Positions 16,463-26,574 of a stretch of 47,480 bases of DNA are shown here, one piece after another (the first letter of the stretch is position 1; each line of letters starts with the position of its first letter). The translations under genes and the position numbers were made by a program. The notes beneath the pieces are model-generated. The model saw only the letters and a list, made by a program, of their open reading frames with translations, was not told the origin of the DNA and did no database searches. This stretch comes from a virus, in the IMG/VR virus record IMGVR_UViG_3300045004_000041, positions 1 through 47,480 of that record. One strand, 5' to 3'.

Positions 16463-19400
16463 TGGCTTCCATCCGCTTCACCGGCCCTGACGGGCACGTC
16501 TTTGAGTTCGAGGACGGCACCCCTGAACACGTCCGTCGCGCCTTCATTCAACGCCACTACGGCACGTCCGCAGAGCAGAACAACAGCCGCCGCTCGGCGG
16601 CTGTCTCCCTCTCGGCTCCGAAGGACAAGCGCAGCCTCGGCGAACGTCTCGGCGACGTGTTCTCCAATACCTTCAACACCGGCTTCATCGCCGAAGGTTG
16701 GCGGGCCGGTCTGGATGACACGGCCGATTACATCGAGGCAGGACAGCGCGGCGATACGAAAGCCGCCATGGCGGTCAATGACCGCTTCACCCTGAACCCG
16801 GTTCGTCTCGTCTCCCGCCTCTACAACTCGGGCGGCGTCCTGATGGACATGACCCGCGACACGCAGAACACCCGCGAAGCGGCTGACGATTGGGTTAGCC
16901 GTGAGCGCACCCGTCGTCAGGAATTCGCACAGGCGTCCAAGGACGACCCGTTCTGGGAGGCCGAAGGCGGCATCGTCGGCAAGACGCTGCACGGCGGCGC
17001 GGCCTTGCTCGGCACCCTCGGGGGCGCCGCGCTGGACCCTACGTCCTACATCACCGGCGGCTCGTCAGTCGGCGCCAAGATCGCGGTTCAGGCCACGGTC
17101 GCCGGGGCCGTGGACCTGCTCGCCCAGATGGACGCCACCGGCCTGACGCAGGATCGCTACGACGTTCTCCAGACCGTGCTTTCGGCTGGCGCCGGTGCGG
17201 TCTTCACTGGCGCGTTTGAAGGGGCCGGTGCGCTGATGAAGGGACGCGGAACCGTCCGCGCTCGCATTGACGCCGACCTCCGTTCGGAGCCGGTGAACCT
17301 GTCCCAGACCTTCCGCGACGAACTCGACACGGCCGATGCGATCTCGCTCCCAGCCCTGACGCTGGACGACTGGACCTTCCGACCCACGAAGCAGGGTCCG
17401 GTGTCGGCTCTGCCGATGCGCGTCGAGGCTCCCCGAGCCGAACGCATGGACGGCCCGCGTATGGATGGCCCCGAAGCTGGCCCGGACATCAACCCGGAAT
17501 GGACGAAGGGCATATCGCCCGAACGGCTCAAGGCCGTGACCGAACACCTCGACCGCCTGAAGGCTTACATCAAGCCGGATCAGGTCGAACTCTTCGTGCG
17601 CTGGGCGGGCAAGGAAGCCGTGGCCCTCGCGGACGATCCGTCGCCGCACTGGAACCAAGAGATTTTTGATTTCGACAAGCTGTCGAACGAGCCGGAGAAG
17701 TTCGAAGAAATCGTCGGCGTCATGGCCCAGATTTTCAAGCCGCTCTACGACGCGGCCGGAGACGCCAAGAAGACTTGGAAGTCGGTCGCGGATCGTCAGG
17801 CTGCATTCGGCGTCACCGTGTCTGACGTGGTGAAGGCCCATAGCGACATTACCGGCGAGAACGGCATCGCGGCCAAGATGCACGCCTTGGAGACAATTTC
17901 GATCCAGCACACCGACCATCTCGTGACGAAGATGGCGCAACTGGAGAAATCGCTGAACGGCAACGTCATCGACAACAATCTGATCGGCGACGTGGCCGCT
18001 CAACTGCAAGCGACCGTGATGTTCGACGCCATGGCGGCGGGCGCCAAATCCGAGATCGGCCGCGCCCTCAACATCATGAAGATGGCGAAGCAGCGCAGCC
18101 GGATCATCAACGACCTACAGGGCCAGATGGACCTCATGGCCGACGCCCTCGGCACCGGCGACCTCGACGCGAAGAAGATGGCCGAAGCCCTCAAGCGACT
18201 GCGCGAAGCCTACGGCTCGGGCGGCGAACGCGGCCTCAAAGACGAACTCCGCAAGGGCCGTCACATGGGGTTCAGCGACTACCTGTCCTACTACATCGTC
18301 GCCGGTTATCTGACGACGCCCGCGACCGCCGTCCGCAACGCTGTCGGCTCGGTTCTCCATGCGTCCATGACGGTCGGGGAACGCTACATCGCCGCTGGCA
18401 TCACCAGCCCGCTCCGGCGCGGCCTCGGGGGAAAGCGCACCTCCGCAGAGGGCGTCACCTTCCGCGAAGCCAACGCCTATCTGTTCGGCATCCACCAGTC
18501 GTTCGTCGATGCGACGAAGGCCGGGTTCAAAGCCTTCATCCACGCGGCCCCGCAGACCGACATCGAAACGAGCGTCGGCCGCTACGCCATGGCCCAGCCG
18601 TTCGAGTTCAACGCCGAAAGGGTCAAGAAGTGGAAGGAAGGCGGCATCAAGTCCGTGCCCGACATGGCGATGACCGGCCTGTTCGGAACGCTCCGCACCC
18701 TCGGCATTCGCCCCTCCCTCGGGATGGACGAGTTCACGAAGGTCATGACACGCCGGATGCAGATCAACGCACTGGCCGCGCGCGAAGCCTCCTACCGTTC
18801 GGCGCGTCTGCGCGGGAGCGAAGCGGATCGCGTCTTCGCCAAGACTCTTGAAGCGGTGACGCAGCGGCCCACGGCCGAAGCCTTCGTCCGCGCCAAATCC
18901 GAGTTCGAGGCCACCGGCGAAATCTACGATCCGGCGAAATCCTACATGGGCGACGCCCGGCTTGAGGAAGCCGCCGATGTGCTTGCCTCGGTCGATCTCC
19001 ACGAAATGGCGAACGACTACGCGCGGCTCATGGCTTTCCAAAAGACCGGCCCGGCGGTTGAGGCTTTCGAGAAGGCGATGAAATACATCCCCATCGTCAA
19101 AGCTCTCTACGTCCCGTTCCTCCGCACTCCGCTGAACCTTGTTCGCGCTGGCATGGTGGATCGCAACCCGGCTCTGGCTTGGCTCACCAAGGAAAACCGT
19201 GCGGCGTTCAAGACCTACTTCGCCGCCCTCGACGGTCAGGAAAAGGCTCTCTCTCGTGGGGGCGCCGAAGCCGACATCGTGATGGCCCGAATGGTCAGCG
19301 GCATGGCCCTCATGGGGACCGCCGCCATGCTGTTCGCCAACGGCGATCTCGTCGGCAAGCGCACCCCGGCAGAGGAAGAGGACGGCGTGAAATCCTACTC

Positions 19401-20376
19401 CATCCGCCTCGGGGGCCGCTGGTATCAATACAGCACCCTGTCGCCGGTAGCCGAAATGATCGGCATTACGGCCGACCTCTACCAGACTATGCGAGACCGC
19501 GATCTCGCCGATGACCAAGCCTCCGCACTGGCGGGCGGCGTCATGGGCGCGATCATGAACAACATCGTCAACAAGGCCGCGCTTCAAGGCGTCGGCGATT
19601 TCTTCGACCTCTTGGACCCGTCGTTCTCGACCACGGCGTCATCGCGCGGCACAGCCGTTGCGAAGGCCGCGTTCAAGAAGCTGGGCGACTCCCTCGTCCC
19701 GGCCATCGTCAGGAACACGGCGCAAGCCCAAGACCCGGTGATGCGCGAGGCGTCGGAATTCCTCGACTACTTCGCCCGCAACATTCCGATGTTGTCGGAC
19801 AGTCTGCCCGAACGCCGCGACTGGCTCGGCCTTCCCATCGTCCGCAAGGATAAGGACGGCGGCTTCATCGAAGCTCTGGTCCAGCCGCTCCGCGTGTCTG
19901 AACGAGAGGACGACATGGTGCGTCTGGAAATCTCGGCTCTGGCCCAGAACGATCCCGACCTCCTGATGGCGACCCGACCTGACGCCCGCTTCAACGGGCA
20001 GAAGATCACGCCGAAGGAACATGCGCGCCTTCTGGCGATCCAAGGTCAGGAATGGCGCGATCCGATGACTGGCCTGAACATGCACGAAGCCTTGGCCGAA
20101 CTTGTCAACTCGGCTGACTACGCCAGCTACAGCGACCCTCGTCGCGCCCAAGAGATCAAGGACACTGTGTCCCGCTATCGCCGACTGGCGACAGCGGCGA
20201 TCAAGCGCGGCGAGTTCCCTGACATGGCCCCCATGCTCGACCGCACAGGCGCCGCACAGGCGCAGGACATGGGCGAGAAGAAGGGCTGGGAGCCATACCG
20301 GATCGAGAACAAGGCTCGGTCCTACGGCGTCTCCGATGATGCCCTCGCCGACATCATGAACTTCGGCGCCGACTAA
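16462..20376 (+). CDS. Internal virion protein D (T7 gp16-like)
   Basis: The largest ejected core protein, 1304 aa (T7 gp16 1318 aa). It opens with SIRFTGPDGHVFEFEDGTP, a short N-terminal module seen in many podovirus internal proteins, then long Ala/Gly-rich helical sequence with membrane-active-looking segments (for example GGAALLGTLGGAALDP and MVSGMALMGTAAMLFANG). I found no lytic transglycosylase active site at the N-terminus where T7 gp16 has one; the M23 domain of the preceding gene may replace it. The start at ATG 16462 overlaps the previous stop by one base and has AAGGAG upstream. Confidence 0.88.
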   Translation: MASIRFTGPDGHVFEFEDGTPEHVRRAFIQRHYGTSAEQNNSRRSAAVSLSAPKDKRSLGERLGDVFSNTFNTGFIAEGWRAGLDDTADYIEAGQRGDTKAAMAVNDRFTLNPVRLVSRLYNSGGVLMDMTRDTQNTREAADDWVSRERTRRQEFAQASKDDPFWEAEGGIVGKTLHGGAALLGTLGGAALDPTSYITGGSSVGAKIAVQATVAGAVDLLAQMDATGLTQDRYDVLQTVLSAGAGAVFTGAFEGAGALMKGRGTVRARIDADLRSEPVNLSQTFRDELDTADAISLPALTLDDWTFRPTKQGPVSALPMRVEAPRAERMDGPRMDGPEAGPDINPEWTKGISPERLKAVTEHLDRLKAYIKPDQVELFVRWAGKEAVALADDPSPHWNQEIFDFDKLSNEPEKFEEIVGVMAQIFKPLYDAAGDAKKTWKSVADRQAAFGVTVSDVVKAHSDITGENGIAAKMHALETISIQHTDHLVTKMAQLEKSLNGNVIDNNLIGDVAAQLQATVMFDAMAAGAKSEIGRALNIMKMAKQRSRIINDLQGQMDLMADALGTGDLDAKKMAEALKRLREAYGSGGERGLKDELRKGRHMGFSDYLSYYIVAGYLTTPATAVRNAVGSVLHASMTVGERYIAAGITSPLRRGLGGKRTSAEGVTFREANAYLFGIHQSFVDATKAGFKAFIHAAPQTDIETSVGRYAMAQPFEFNAERVKKWKEGGIKSVPDMAMTGLFGTLRTLGIRPSLGMDEFTKVMTRRMQINALAAREASYRSARLRGSEADRVFAKTLEAVTQRPTAEAFVRAKSEFEATGEIYDPAKSYMGDARLEEAADVLASVDLHEMANDYARLMAFQKTGPAVEAFEKAMKYIPIVKALYVPFLRTPLNLVRAGMVDRNPALAWLTKENRAAFKTYFAALDGQEKALSRGGAEADIVMARMVSGMALMGTAAMLFANGDLVGKRTPAEEEDGVKSYSIRLGGRWYQYSTLSPVAEMIGITADLYQTMRDRDLADDQASALAGGVMGAIMNNIVNKAALQGVGDFFDLLDPSFSTTASSRGTAVAKAAFKKLGDSLVPAIVRNTAQAQDPVMREASEFLDYFARNIPMLSDSLPERRDWLGLPIVRKDKDGGFIEALVQPLRVSEREDDMVRLEISALAQNDPDLLMATRPDARFNGQKITPKEHARLLAIQGQEWRDPMTGLNMHEALAELVNSADYASYSDPRRAQEIKDTVSRYRRLATAAIKRGEFPDMAPMLDRTGAAQAQDMGEKKGWEPYRIENKARSYGVSDDALADIMNFGAD

Positions 20377-20402
20377 AACACCAACCTCAATCCACCCGGA
20401 AA

Positions 20403-20430
20403 GCCCGGTCGCTCACGCGGCCGGGCCTTT
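20403..20430 (+). terminator. Terminator-like hairpin after the gp16-like gene
   Basis: A nine-bp stem GCCCGGTCG/CGGCCGGGC with loop CTCACG (20403-20426), extended by A/T pairs after a bulge, then CTTTCGT. The T-run is interrupted, so efficiency is uncertain. It separates the internal-protein block from the tail-fibre block. Confidence 0.55.
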
Positions 20431-20454
20431 CGTCGTGGGTGAACGAAAGGATCA

Positions 20455-22650
20455 ATGTCTAACCAGACCCGCGCCCAATACATCGTGACGGGAGGCCAGC
20501 AAGAGTTCGACCTTGCCGTTCCCTTCCTCGACCGAAACCACATCAAGGTCACGCTCAACGGCTCCACGCCGTTCTTTGAATGGCTGACCGACAGCCGCAT
20601 CCGCCTTCGTCAGGCGCCGGTCGAAAGCAGCGTCCTGCAAATCCGACGCGAGACCCCGATCTCGACGGCCCTCGTGGAGTTCCAGAACGGGGCGACCCTG
20701 ACCGCCGAAGAACTGAACCGGGCACACCTTCAGAACCTCTATCGCCTTCAGGAACTCGACGACCTCTACACCGGCTCTCTCGACCGGGCGCAGGTCCGCC
20801 TTGGCGATCACCTCGGCGTCGTCACCACGCCAGACGCTATTGTCGATGAACTGATCCTGACCTCCGAACTCGGGGACGAAGCCCTCAATCGCTTCCGTGA
20901 CGCGCTGGCGACCATCGACCTCTCCACCGAACAGATCATCGGCAACACCCTCGCGCTGACCGATCAAGCCTTCCGCTTGGACAACCTGACGGGCGTCGTG
21001 GACGCTCTGACCAATCTCGAAGACGGGACCGGCCTCGCCACCGTCATCCAGAACGAAGCCAACGCCCGCCTCTCGGGCGACCAAGCCCTTGTCGATACCT
21101 TCGCCCTGATCGGCGCGAAGAGCGCGGACAATCTCTCCTTCATCCTCGACCTCAACAAACTGAAGTCGTCGCCGACCGAGACGATGGCCCAGCGGTTCAA
21201 CGCGATCTACGCGGCGAACGCCAACGCGCTCGGGCTGATCCAGACCGAACAGACGGCCCGCGTGACGGCGATAGATTCCGTGACGCAGACCTTGCAGACG
21301 CAAGGGAGCCGGATCGACGCGAACCAAGCGGCCATCGCCAATGAAGCGACCACACGGGCCGATGCGATCTCGGCGGAAGCCAGCGCGCGCGCCGCCCTGT
21401 CGGCTTCGATTCCGGGCCTCATCAACGCGGCCGTCCTCGTGGAAACCAACGCCCGCGTCGCGGCGGATGCGGCCGAAGCCCAGCTTCGGCAATCGCTGGC
21501 CGTTCAGGTCGGGCAGAACTCGACCGCGATCCAGAACGAAGCGACGGCACGGGCGAACGCCGATGGCGCAATCGCCCAGCAGTTCGCTGTCCTCGGCGCC
21601 TTCCGCAACAATCAGTCCGCCTTCACCCTCGACCTGAACCGGGTCGAAGTCGGTCCCGGCTATAGCCTCGGCACCCGACTGTCGGGGATTGATGTCGCAG
21701 TCGGCAACGTCTCGGCTTCCGTCGTCAATGAGGCGACGGCTCGCGCGAATGCGGACAGCGCGCTCTCCCAAACGATCCAGACCGTTCAGAACACGGTTGG
21801 GGCGCACACGGGTTCGATCACCACGCTTCAGCAAGTGACTGACGGCCTGAATCTCCGATGGAGCGTCGCCCTCAACTCCAACGGCCACATCACCGGGATT
21901 ACGGCCCAGAACAACGGCTCCTTCGGGTCGCTCTCGTTCGTGGCAGATGAAGTCGGTTTCGTCGCGCCGAACGGCGGCTCGCCGGTCAAGATCATGTCCG
22001 TCGTCGCGAACAAGGTCCGCTTCAACTCGAACGTCGAAATCTTCGGCGACCTGCTCGTCACCGGCTCAATCAACAACTCCCGTCTGGTCAACAACACTGT
22101 CACTGGCGTCGAAGCGGCCTACAACGGCGGGACCGTCACCCTCAACAACACCACGCCGACGCGCATTCACGGCGTCTGGATCGGCGTCGAAAAAGCCGAC
22201 AGCCCCATCGACATCGACTTCAACGCCTATGGGACATTCACCCACAATGCGAGCGGGTCGTTCGTGGCCGTCGTGCAGCTTGTCCGGTCGCGCGGGACCG
22301 ATGGCGGAACCGTCATCCAGTCCGTCCAACTGAACGGCTCCGGCATGGCGAACGATACATGGCAAGGCGCCCTGCCGATGAAGTTCCTCGACCGTCCGGG
22401 TGAGGCTGGCAACTGGCACTATTACGTCCAAATCTACTTCAGTTCCGGCATGTCCACCCAGATCGTGACCGCCCGCTACGGCAAGGTCACGGAGATGAAG
22501 AACAACACCTCGACCCTCGGCGGCGGCTCCGGCTCCGGCGGCGGCGTTGGATCAGGAGGCGGTTCATCTGGCGGTGGCGGCGGCGGTGGGGGCTACGACC
22601 CTGACCCCGGCGGCGGCGGCGGTGGCGGCATCGAACCCATCATGGCCTGA
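20455..22650 (+). CDS. Tail fibre protein (T7 gp17-like N-terminus)
   Basis: Trimeric fibre that docks on the tail and contacts the host surface. Residues 1-110 are the conserved T7 tail-fibre attachment domain: QYIVTGGQQEFDLAVPFLDR, then FQNGATLTAEELNRAHLQN and LYRLQELDDLY. The middle (about 200-460) is a long coiled coil with repeated NEATARANADSA-type units, a DUF1983-like segment (VADEVGFVAPNGGSPVKIM) follows, and a beta-rich distal domain ends in a Gly-rich tail (from about residue 690). AAGGA precedes ATG 20455. The distal part likely sets host range; the receptor is unknown. Confidence 0.92.
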   Translation: MSNQTRAQYIVTGGQQEFDLAVPFLDRNHIKVTLNGSTPFFEWLTDSRIRLRQAPVESSVLQIRRETPISTALVEFQNGATLTAEELNRAHLQNLYRLQELDDLYTGSLDRAQVRLGDHLGVVTTPDAIVDELILTSELGDEALNRFRDALATIDLSTEQIIGNTLALTDQAFRLDNLTGVVDALTNLEDGTGLATVIQNEANARLSGDQALVDTFALIGAKSADNLSFILDLNKLKSSPTETMAQRFNAIYAANANALGLIQTEQTARVTAIDSVTQTLQTQGSRIDANQAAIANEATTRADAISAEASARAALSASIPGLINAAVLVETNARVAADAAEAQLRQSLAVQVGQNSTAIQNEATARANADGAIAQQFAVLGAFRNNQSAFTLDLNRVEVGPGYSLGTRLSGIDVAVGNVSASVVNEATARANADSALSQTIQTVQNTVGAHTGSITTLQQVTDGLNLRWSVALNSNGHITGITAQNNGSFGSLSFVADEVGFVAPNGGSPVKIMSVVANKVRFNSNVEIFGDLLVTGSINNSRLVNNTVTGVEAAYNGGTVTLNNTTPTRIHGVWIGVEKADSPIDIDFNAYGTFTHNASGSFVAVVQLVRSRGTDGGTVIQSVQLNGSGMANDTWQGALPMKFLDRPGEAGNWHYYVQIYFSSGMSTQIVTARYGKVTEMKNNTSTLGGGSGSGGGVGSGGGSSGGGGGGGGYDPDPGGGGGGGIEPIMA

Positions 22651-22655
22651 CGAGT

Positions 22656-22677
22656 GACCGGCCTTAACCGGCCGGTC
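22656..22677 (+). terminator. Perfect hairpin between fibre genes, no T-run
   Basis: GACCGGCC/GGCCGGTC, eight perfect pairs with loop TTAACC, six bases after the fibre stop. No U-tract follows, so it is more likely an mRNA-stabilising or processing stem than an intrinsic terminator. It is the third such stem at a late-gene boundary. Confidence 0.4.
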
Positions 22678-22719
22678 CCACATCTAAATACAAGACCCTC
22701 AAACGATCACAGGAGACGC

Positions 22720-22941
22720 ATGTCCCAAACGCCTTCCGCTGCACAGCAGCACCAGACCCTCGCGGCGCAGGAGCAATCGCTTCTGGCTTCCCTCGGCCAC
22801 CTCATGTCGCAGGTCGAAACCACGAAGATCGCCCTGTCGAATGTCCGCGCAGCCCTTCAAGGCGCCGAACTCGGCTACCAACTCGCAACGCCTGAACCGG
22901 CGGCTCCGGTCGAAACCGCTCCGGCTCCCGACACGGAGTAA
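22720..22941 (+). CDS. Small coiled-coil protein between fibre genes
   Basis: A 73-aa, Gln/Ala-rich helical protein (AAQEQSLLASLGHLMSQVE) with a Pro/Ala tail. ATG 22720 is fixed by AGGAG four bases upstream. The two fibre genes on either side suggest a fibre adaptor or assembly helper, but there is no motif to support that. Confidence 0.7.
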   Translation: MSQTPSAAQQHQTLAAQEQSLLASLGHLMSQVETTKIALSNVRAALQGAELGYQLATPEPAAPVETAPAPDTE

Positions 22942-22947
22942 GGTCGA

Positions 22948-25515
22948 ATGAGCGGGCTGACGATCACCACTCTCGCCCAGCAGATTGAAGACCTAATCGT
23001 CAAATCGGAGCAGCAGACGAAAGCCGTCTCTGCTTGGCTGGGTGGGTCCGCGACCGGCGGACCCAACAATGACGGTCGCTATCCCTTTGTGGATTTGGGC
23101 GGCCAAGAAATCCTCGTGCCGTCGCCCGCATCGTTCAACGACATGACCTCCGGCCCGGCGGCGCAATCCGCCGCCGCCAAGGTCGCGACTGAACTCGCGC
23201 GCGATCTGGCAAACGATCACGCCAACCGTGCCGACGCGCAGCGTATCCTTTCGGAAGCGGCGCGCGGCGCGGCGGTCGAAGCGCGCGATCTCGCACAGCA
23301 ACATCGCAATCACGCGGGCACGAGCGAGGCGAATGCCCGCTATTGGGCCGAACTCGCGCAAGGCTCGGGACAGTCCACCTCGGCGGATCGCGCCGTCGTG
23401 GAAGACCTCGCTGAACAGGTGGCGGACAACGCCGCCCTTGCGTCGCAGAAGGCGACCGCTGCCGCAGCCTCGGCCACGCTGGCGGCGACATTCGATCCGA
23501 CCCTTTACGACAAGAAATCCGACACGCTCGCGGCAACCCGTCTGGTCGGGACGCTCGATCCGGCGCGTCTGCCCTCGACGGTTTTCCAAGCCCCCATCGT
23601 GGCGTCATCGACCATCGCGTCGCTGACATCGACACAGCAGTCGGAAGTCCGCATCGGCTCCACCGTCGTCACGTCGGACGGCGTGTTCTGGTCATTCCTC
23701 GGCGGGTCCAAGACTTCGGAGTCCAGCTATAGGGCCATGGCCGACACGACGCCCCCTTGGTCCGCCATCGCCGACAAACCGGCCTATTTCCCGACCAACA
23801 TCGCCAACGTCTCCGGGCTGCAATCGGCGTTGGACGCCAAGGCCGGTCTGACGGCGACCAACACCTTCACGGTCAAGCAGACCATGAACGGCGGGATCAA
23901 CGTCAAAGACAGTCTGACGATGACCGGCTCGGACCCCTACCTGCGTCGTGACAGCAACTCGGCGGCTTGGGTTCTCACGGGCGGTCAGGGCTGGACGGAC
24001 ACCGGCGCCGTCATCGTTCTGCATGGCAAGGATCACGCCACAAGGCCGGGTCACACGCTGATCTATGGCGTCGATGGCGCAAACACTTCGACCCTCGCCA
24101 TCGACGGCTTCAAGGACATCTTCATGAACCGTCGCCCGTCCTTCGCCGGGGCGACGCCGTGGGATTCCGCAAACCTCAATCCCGGCAACTACGCATGGAA
24201 AGCCGGTGGCAACACCATGACCGGCCTGACGCAGTTCCGATCAGGATCAGGAAATAACGCCGCCAACTTCGGCGACCGGGTTCTGGAAGTCTTCAATGAC
24301 GGCGGCGGCGCGGCCATGATCGCCTTCCACCGCAGCGGTAGTTTCGGAGCCTACTTCGGTCTCGATACCGACAACCAACTGAAGGTCGGGGGTTGGTCGA
24401 ACGGGGCCGCTTCGCAGCCTGTCTGGACCGGGTTCAACTTCACGCCATCCAGCAAGGTTAGCTGGACCGACACGAACATGGATGGCGGGGCCTACACTGT
24501 CGTTCGTCGCAACGGTGACGGCGGTGGGTTCTTCACCGGCCGACTTCACGCCTATTCACAGACCGCCACGGTGGACGTCTGGAACGGCGGGATCGAAATC
24601 CAAGAGGTTCAAAACGTCGCCAACACCCAGAGCGGCCATGCCTACGCCCCGGCTCTCACCTTCCACTGGAAGGGTGTCGCGGCCCGGTCACTCTTCATGG
24701 GGTCTGACGCTTGGCTCTACATCGGCCAGCAGGGCGATAAGGGGAACTTCGGCAACCTTGGGGTCAACCGTATCTCGTCGGACGGCAACGAACTCTGGCT
24801 TCAAAAGGCCAAGGTCACGAAGCTGAAAATCCACGACAACGGCATCAACGCCCTCGGCAACTGCGACGTGGACGGCGGTGTCTTTATCCGTTCGGGCGCC
24901 CCGACGATCACGTTTCAAGATAGCGATCACCGCTCTGCGATGATCCACGTCAACAGCAACCGCTTCTACGTCCTCCGAGGCTCGGGCACGAATGCCACAG
25001 GGTGGGAAAGCACCGGCAGCGGGTGGCCGCTGGAAATCAACCTCGACAACAACGACGCCTATTTCGGGGGTCAAATCTACAGCGCGAACAACGGATGGTT
25101 CCGAGTCAGAGGCTCCGGCAACGGCATCTATTGGGAGAACCACGGCGGCGGCTTCCACATGTCCGACAACGATTGGGTTCGCGTCTACAACGGCAAGAAC
25201 CTCTACTGTCAGGCACAGGTCCGCGCGAACACGGTCGTCGGCGAATCCGATAGGCGCCTCAAGACGAACATTGCTCCGATCACCGACGCTACGGAGAAGG
25301 TCGCGGCCCTGTCGGGCGTGACCTTCGATTGGAAGCGTGACGGATCGGCGGGCATGGGTTTCATCGCCCAAGAGTTCGAACGGGTGCTTCCGGCTCTCGT
25401 GACCGAGGACGTGGAGGGGATGAAGGGCGTCGAATACGGCCCTGTCGTCGCGCTGCTCGTCGAGGCTTTGAAGGAGACGAACGCTCGCGTCGCGCTCTTG
25501 GAAGGGAGGGTCTGA
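22948..25515 (+). CDS. Second tail fibre/spike with C-terminal S74 self-cleaving chaperone
   Basis: An 855-aa receptor-binding-type protein. The N-terminal third is helical and Ala-rich (AKVATELARDLANDHANRA), the middle is beta-rich with many Gly/Asn/Trp motifs (for example GGNTMTGLTQFRSGSGNNAA), and the last ~90 residues are an intramolecular chaperone of peptidase family S74: SDRRLKTNI (catalytic Ser about 767, Lys about 772), then GMGFIAQEFERVLPALV and YGPVVALLVEALKE. Such domains trimerise the fibre and then release themselves. There is no T7 anchoring domain, so it probably attaches to the first fibre or another tail part. The following gene overlaps its stop codon (TGATG). Confidence 0.9.
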   Translation: MSGLTITTLAQQIEDLIVKSEQQTKAVSAWLGGSATGGPNNDGRYPFVDLGGQEILVPSPASFNDMTSGPAAQSAAAKVATELARDLANDHANRADAQRILSEAARGAAVEARDLAQQHRNHAGTSEANARYWAELAQGSGQSTSADRAVVEDLAEQVADNAALASQKATAAAASATLAATFDPTLYDKKSDTLAATRLVGTLDPARLPSTVFQAPIVASSTIASLTSTQQSEVRIGSTVVTSDGVFWSFLGGSKTSESSYRAMADTTPPWSAIADKPAYFPTNIANVSGLQSALDAKAGLTATNTFTVKQTMNGGINVKDSLTMTGSDPYLRRDSNSAAWVLTGGQGWTDTGAVIVLHGKDHATRPGHTLIYGVDGANTSTLAIDGFKDIFMNRRPSFAGATPWDSANLNPGNYAWKAGGNTMTGLTQFRSGSGNNAANFGDRVLEVFNDGGGAAMIAFHRSGSFGAYFGLDTDNQLKVGGWSNGAASQPVWTGFNFTPSSKVSWTDTNMDGGAYTVVRRNGDGGGFFTGRLHAYSQTATVDVWNGGIEIQEVQNVANTQSGHAYAPALTFHWKGVAARSLFMGSDAWLYIGQQGDKGNFGNLGVNRISSDGNELWLQKAKVTKLKIHDNGINALGNCDVDGGVFIRSGAPTITFQDSDHRSAMIHVNSNRFYVLRGSGTNATGWESTGSGWPLEINLDNNDAYFGGQIYSANNGWFRVRGSGNGIYWENHGGGFHMSDNDWVRVYNGKNLYCQAQVRANTVVGESDRRLKTNIAPITDATEKVAALSGVTFDWKRDGSAGMGFIAQEFERVLPALVTEDVEGMKGVEYGPVVALLVEALKETNARVALLEGRV

Positions 25516-25979
25516 TGGCCCTCCCATCTTCCGGCTCGATCACCATCGACCAGATCAAAACCGAACTCGGCATCACCGGCGAACTGTCGTTGACCGACAG
25601 CCGCGTTCGCGCCTTGGCGGGTCGATCCTCCGGCGATGTCACCTTGCCGAATGACTTCTGGGGCAAATCGGCTCGAACCGTTCGTCTCATCATCCAGTCA
25701 TCCGAACAGGTCCGAACGAACTGGGGCCAATGGAACGAGCAGCAATATGACAAGATCACATTCGGGATTTCGGTCTCTCCGTATCTCGCGCCGACTTCAT
25801 ACTCATGGGGCGGCGATGTCTCGGGGACTGGTTCGACAGCCATCTTCTACGGCCCGACCTACAACACCAACGGCTACACCTATCAGACCTTCGGCCAAGC
25901 CTACTGCTCGGTCGTCGTCGGCGGTCAGACCTACGATCTAACCCTCGATTTCCAATACACCGCTGGCGATCAAATCTAA
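25515..25979 (+). CDS. Tail tip/adhesin-like small virion protein
   Basis: A 154-aa protein whose first ~50 residues, LPSSGSITIDQIKTELG through LPNDFWGKS, match a short module common in phage tail-tip and fibre-accessory proteins. The rest is beta-rich with many Tyr, Gly and Thr residues. It overlaps the S74 fibre gene by one base, so the two products are probably made together. It may cap or extend the fibre; no enzyme motif is present. Confidence 0.72.
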   Translation: MALPSSGSITIDQIKTELGITGELSLTDSRVRALAGRSSGDVTLPNDFWGKSARTVRLIIQSSEQVRTNWGQWNEQQYDKITFGISVSPYLAPTSYSWGGDVSGTGSTAIFYGPTYNTNGYTYQTFGQAYCSVVVGGQTYDLTLDFQYTAGDQI

Positions 25980-26005
25980 CCTCCCACCCACAATCGAAAG
26001 GTCTA

Positions 26006-26233
26006 ATGGACCCCCATCAAACACCGAACTCCGACCCAGCCTTGGTGCTGATCCTCGGCGAAATCAAAGGCCAGTTGGCCACCTACATCAAGTTCATGGA
26101 GAACTTGCAGAGCAAGCACGACGGTCTGGAAACCCGGACCCGATCTCTTGAGAACGCCAAGTTCTGGATCATGGGCGCCGCCGCCACAGTCGGCGGTCTG
26201 GCGGGCTTCCTCGTGGACCTGTTCAAGTCATGA
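26006..26233 (+). CDS. Coiled-coil plus C-terminal membrane segment, lysis-module candidate
   Basis: A 75-aa protein with a helical, charged region (EIKGQLATYIKFMENLQSKH) and one C-terminal membrane segment (ILGAAATVGGL-type, about 53-72), ending in a short charged tail. This layout is like XhlA/DUF1515-type holin-associated proteins. ATG 26006 has GAAAGG upstream; an upstream in-frame ATG at 25805 is antisense-like shadow over the previous gene. T7-like phages carry lysis genes (holin 17.5, spanin 18.5) exactly here, next to the terminase genes, which supports a lysis role. Confidence 0.62.
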   Translation: MDPHQTPNSDPALVLILGEIKGQLATYIKFMENLQSKHDGLETRTRSLENAKFWIMGAAATVGGLAGFLVDLFKS

Positions 26234-26508
26234 GCGAGCGCGCTTCTGACAAGGCGTTGGATCAGCTTCACGCCACCGTCGCCATGCTGCTAACGAACGA
26301 ACTCTCCCGCGCATGTATCCGCGCCGAAGAGAACCCCGGAGACCCCGGCAAGGCGATCTCACCTCAACTGATCTCGCAAGCCATCAAGTTCCTGAAGGAC
26401 AACGGCGTCGCCGCCTCGGCGACCTCGCCGCGTCTCGACGACCTCACGGCCAAACTCGCTGACCTCGACCTCGACGACGAGGTTCTGTCGGGGATGACGC
26501 CCCAATAA
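26230..26508 (+). CDS. Terminase small subunit (T7 gp18-like DNA maturase A)
   Basis: A 92-aa acidic helical protein immediately before the large terminase. The ISQAIKFLKDNGVAA segment followed by an acidic tail (LADLDLDDEVLSGM) is the familiar form of T7-like small terminases, which recognise concatemer DNA and regulate the large subunit. Its ATG overlaps the preceding stop by four bases (ATGA). T7 gp18 is 89 aa. Confidence 0.85.
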   Translation: MSERASDKALDQLHATVAMLLTNELSRACIRAEENPGDPGKAISPQLISQAIKFLKDNGVAASATSPRLDDLTAKLADLDLDDEVLSGMTPQ

Positions 26509-26574
26509 CACAAAGCCCCACGCTGACCGACCGCTCGCCTTCACCGGCGGACGGCTGGGTCATGCCATGACTGA